Shown: positions 61,805 through 64,000 of the stretch, one piece after another | Layout: each line of letters begins with the position of its first letter | How positions within the stretch are numbered: the first letter of the stretch is position 1 | Assembly (NCBI RefSeq): GCF_014268655.2 | Contig: NZ_JABWQX020000001.1 | Coordinates: forward strand, 836,001-900,000 | Direction of reading: 5' to 3' | DNA: 64,000 nucleotides | DNA from: Pseudomonas marvdashtae | Lineage (GTDB): Bacteria; Pseudomonadota; Gammaproteobacteria; Pseudomonadales; Pseudomonadaceae | The notes under the pieces: model-generated | Told to the model about the DNA's origin: nothing | What the model saw: the letters and a program-made list of their open reading frames with translations, nothing else | Database searches by the model: none | Position numbers and translations under genes: made by a program

Positions 61805-62093
61805 TGGGGTTTCCTTTGGCAAACGCCGCCTGCTGTTCGGCGCTGGCTTCTTTCTGGTATTGGGCTTTCCACTCGGCGTACGGCATGCCGTAGACGACTT
61901 CACGCGCATCGTCGAGGCTGACCTCGATCTGACGCTCGTCGGCAGCGGCCTTGTACCACTTGGACAAGCAGTTGCGGCAGAAGCCAGCGAGGTTCATCAG
62001 GTCGATGTTCTGCACATCCTTGCGGCTGTCCAGATGGGCAACCAGCCGACGGAAAGCGGCGGCTTCGAGTTCGAGGCGTTGTTGGTCGTTCAT
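61797..62093 (-). CDS. DUF1244 domain-containing protein
   Basis: 98 residues, all-helical: RLVAHLDSRKDVQNIDLMN, GFCRNCLSKWYKAAAD, and GMPYAEWKAQYQKEASAEQQ are typical DUF1244. Two Cys in CRNC are conserved. Function is unknown; it is coupled with the HopJ-family gene and stands after folX. SD GGAG lies before the ATG. Confidence 0.9.
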   Translation of the reverse strand: MNDQQRLELEAAAFRRLVAHLDSRKDVQNIDLMNLAGFCRNCLSKWYKAAADERQIEVSLDDAREVVYGMPYAEWKAQYQKEASAEQQAAFAKGNPNA

Positions 62094-62123
62094 GGAGGTC
62101 TCTGCGAGTTGGCTTCAAGCGGC

Positions 62124-62166
62124 AAGCTTCAAGCTACAAGTTGGTTTGCGGTCAGGCTTGAAGCTT
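62124..62166. repeat. inverted repeat AAGCTTCAAGC/GCTTGAAGCTT
   Basis: Perfect 11-base arms with a 21-base centre, in the 94-bp folX-DUF1244 gap; the surrounding AGCTTCAAGC/GGCAAGC motifs resemble another common Pseudomonas intergenic repeat. Confidence 0.6.
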
Positions 62167-62187
62167 ACAGCCTGGAGCTTTTGGCTG

Positions 62188-62568
62188 CTACGAAGCAGCC
62201 CGGCTTGCCGCAAGGGTAATCGACACCGACTCGGCAAATCGCAAGGCATGCGGCTTGTCCACTTCGACTTCGGCGTACAGCACCGACTCGTTGGCCATGA
62301 CCAGGTCAAGCAGCTCCTGGGTGAGGCGTTCGAGCAGGGCGAAACGGTTGCCTTCCACGTGGGCAATGATCGCCTTGGTGATGGTTCGGTAGTTCAGCGC
62401 ATGCTCGATATCGTTGTCGCGCACCGCATCCTGGGCGGCGTAGAGAATGGTCAGGTTGATCAACACATCCTGCTTGTTGAGGATCTCGTCCTCATTGATG
62501 CCGATGAACGTACGCAGGCGCAGGTCCTTGACCTTGATGCGCGCCATGGCGGGCTGAAGTTGTGGCAT
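62188..62568 (-). CDS. folX: dihydroneopterin triphosphate 2'-epimerase FolX
   Basis: 126 residues, T-fold. The N-terminal [19 protein letters not shown] and [23 protein letters not shown] fit FolX/FolB; context with folE and folM favours FolX, which makes monapterin precursors. Tetrahydromonapterin is the cofactor of phenylalanine hydroxylase in Pseudomonas. FolB (aldolase) is the alternative. Confidence 0.88.
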   Translation of the reverse strand: MPQLQPAMARIKVKDLRLRTFIGINEDEILNKQDVLINLTILYAAQDAVRDNDIEHALNYRTITKAIIAHVEGNRFALLERLTQELLDLVMANESVLYAEVEVDKPHALRFAESVSITLAASRAAS

Positions 62569-63126
62569 TTATTGGCTCCGTCGAATCAATTGCAGGAACT
62601 CCTGGCGGCTGTTGCTGGACTCGCGAAAGGCGCCGAGCATCACTGAGGTGTTCATGGTCGAATTCTGTTTTTCGACACCGCGCATCATCATGCACATGTG
62701 CTGGGCTTCGATCACCACCGCCACACCGGCCGCCTGGGTGACGTGTTGCACCGCGTCAGCGATTTGCCGGGTGAGGTTTTCCTGGATCTGCAGGCGGCGG
62801 GCGAACATGTCCACCAGCCGGGCGATCTTCGACAATCCCAGGACCTTGCCCGTAGGAATATAAGCCACATGGGCCTTGCCGATGAAGGGCAGCAGGTGAT
62901 GTTCGCACAATGAGTAGAGCTCGATATTGGCAACGATCACCATTTCATCGTTGTCGGAGGCAAACAAAGCGCCATTGACCACCTGCTCGACGCTCTGTTC
63001 ATAGCCGTGGCAAAGATACTGCATGGCCTTGGCTGCGCGCACCGGTGTGTCCAGCAGGCCTTCGCGCTCCGGGTCTTCGCCCAGACCGATCAGGATCTCA
63101 CGGTAATGCTGGGGCGATAACGCCAT
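62569..63126 (-). CDS. folE1: GTP cyclohydrolase I (FolE1)
   Basis: 185 residues. Zinc ligands in [12 protein letters not shown] and [11 protein letters not shown] are complete, so it is the zinc-dependent type. It turns GTP into dihydroneopterin triphosphate. It lies between folM and folX with no gap to folX, supporting a pterin role distinct from the main folate path. Confidence 0.95.
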   Translation of the reverse strand: MALSPQHYREILIGLGEDPEREGLLDTPVRAAKAMQYLCHGYEQSVEQVVNGALFASDNDEMVIVANIELYSLCEHHLLPFIGKAHVAYIPTGKVLGLSKIARLVDMFARRLQIQENLTRQIADAVQHVTQAAGVAVVIEAQHMCMMMRGVEKQNSTMNTSVMLGAFRESSNSRQEFLQLIRRSQ

Positions 63127-63146
63127 GGTGCTTCCTCGAAACAGGA

Positions 63147-63860
63147 CTATTTGATGTGCCGCCCGCCGTTCACGGTGAGCGTCGTGCCGGTAACGTAAGG
63201 GTTATCCAGCAGATAACGCAGGCTCTGGTAAACCACTTCGCTGCCGGGTTCGAAGCCCAGCGCGGACTTGGCCAACGCCTTGGCACGGTAGGCCGCATCA
63301 TCGTCGGGATTGAACAGTAGCAGGGCCGGGGCGATACCGTTGACCTTGATTGCAGGCGCGTACTTGGCTGCAAAGGACAGGGTCAGGCTTTCGAGGCCGG
63401 CCTTGGTGGCGCAATAGGCGATGTGCTTGCTGCTACCCTTGCGCGTCACGTCGTCACTGATGTGCACGATGTCCGCCGGTACCGAACGTTCCAACAACTG
63501 GGCGCAATGCAGATTGATCAAGTAAGGCGCGAGCATGTGCACGCTGAACATGGTGTGGAAGGCGTCCGCTTCACTGCCCGGGGCTTCGGCCAGCCAGGCC
63601 GAGGCGTTGTGCACAATGGCGCGCAGTTGGTTGGTATGCTGCTTGAGCTGATCGATAAAGGCGAGAATCCCCGATTCACTGGCGAAATCGGCAAACAGAA
63701 CCGTGGCGCCCAAATCTCGCAGCGCCTGTATGCCTGGACGTTCGGTGCGATACGTCGCGATCACCGGGTGCCCGTCTTCCAGCAGCCGCCGTGCACAATG
63801 CAGGCCGACGCGCTGGGCTGCGCCGGTGATCAGGATCGGAGCGGTTGTGCCCTGTTTCAC
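63147..63860 (-). CDS. folM: dihydromonapterin reductase FolM
   Basis: 237 residues of the short-chain dehydrogenase family: [17 protein letters not shown] (NADP-binding) and active site [11 protein letters not shown]. FolM reduces dihydromonapterin to tetrahydromonapterin. The folM-folE1-folX order, one strand, is the Pseudomonas monapterin cluster. Confidence 0.93.
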   Translation of the reverse strand: MKQGTTAPILITGAAQRVGLHCARRLLEDGHPVIATYRTERPGIQALRDLGATVLFADFASESGILAFIDQLKQHTNQLRAIVHNASAWLAEAPGSEADAFHTMFSVHMLAPYLINLHCAQLLERSVPADIVHISDDVTRKGSSKHIAYCATKAGLESLTLSFAAKYAPAIKVNGIAPALLLFNPDDDAAYRAKALAKSALGFEPGSEVVYQSLRYLLDNPYVTGTTLTVNGGRHIK

Positions 63861-64000
63861 GAATACGTTCCTTTATGACGAGCGGCTGGAGTCTTCACGC
63901 AAGGCGCCGCGACGAGTCCGCGGGAGCACGGTGGCTCCCACCGGTTTAGTGTCGCTTCAATGATTCTGCGTGGAGGGCTTCGCTGGCAAGGGCCGTTGCG

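Noticed and set aside
63917..63945. Weak palindrome GGGAGC...GCTCCC upstream of folM
   Set aside because: Six-base arms only; could be a fragment of the GTGGGAGC repeat but too short to call.

Overview
The window is a chromosomal segment of a Pseudomonas, most likely of the P. fluorescens group. The reasons are high G+C coding bias, the fagA-fumC-orfX-sodA iron operon, algW, the kdsD-kdsC-lptCAB-rpoN-hpf-ptsN-rapZ-ptsO string, a folX-folE1-folM cluster, and many short palindromic intergenic repeats of the kind common in fluorescent pseudomonads. Species assignment is inference. I saw no rRNA, tRNA, CRISPR array, phage or transposase gene.

Layout. 1-2.5 kb: end of an AEC transporter, then a PcaC-like protein, a CaCA antiporter and an RlpA-like lipoprotein on the minus strand, followed by a cloverleaf-like repeat. 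2.6-5.8 kb: gatCAB (minus). 6.0-8.8 kb: mreBCD cell-shape genes, with mreC apparently starting at ATT. 8.8-19.2 kb: maf, rng, a YhdP-family gene, a Nit-family amidase gene, tldD, darP (opposite strand) and pmbA. 19.3-23.2 kb: a Fur box followed by fagA, fumC, orfX, sodA and a ZIP transporter gene. 23.2-30.2 kb: the long minus-strand envelope/nitrogen-PTS cluster kdsD to ptsO. 30.5-33.6 kb: mlaFEDCB phospholipid transport. 33.7-38.5 kb: ibaG, murA, hisG, hisD, hisC. 38.5-41.4 kb: a TonB receptor plus a DUF4198 protein, an apparent accessory insertion between hisC and algW. 41.5-46.5 kb: algW, a NIF3 protein gene, cysD and cysNC.

From recalled P. aeruginosa PAO1 gene order, about 2-46.5 kb follows the conserved PA4442-PA4485 block in the same order. 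From 46.7 kb the neighbourhood changes: a PlsC-type acyltransferase, pta (no ackA beside it), DUF3565, slyD, glutathione peroxidase, an Old Yellow Enzyme, a glycosyltransferase, cysZ and trxB. From 55.8 to 61.2 kb lies a minus-strand catabolic cluster: aminotransferase, three amino-acid ABC transporter genes and a PuuB-like FAD oxidase. The end holds hopJ-like and DUF1244 genes and folX-folE1-folM (tetrahydromonapterin synthesis).

Most of the window is conserved housekeeping sequence, and I found no clearly new biological system. The points most worth a second look are the ATT start of mreC with a hairpin before it, an antiporter with a Glu-to-Gln change in its first alpha repeat, a terminator-like leader before trxB, the 55.8-61.2 kb catabolic cluster with an N-terminally extended permease, and the cloverleaf repeat at 2.5 kb.
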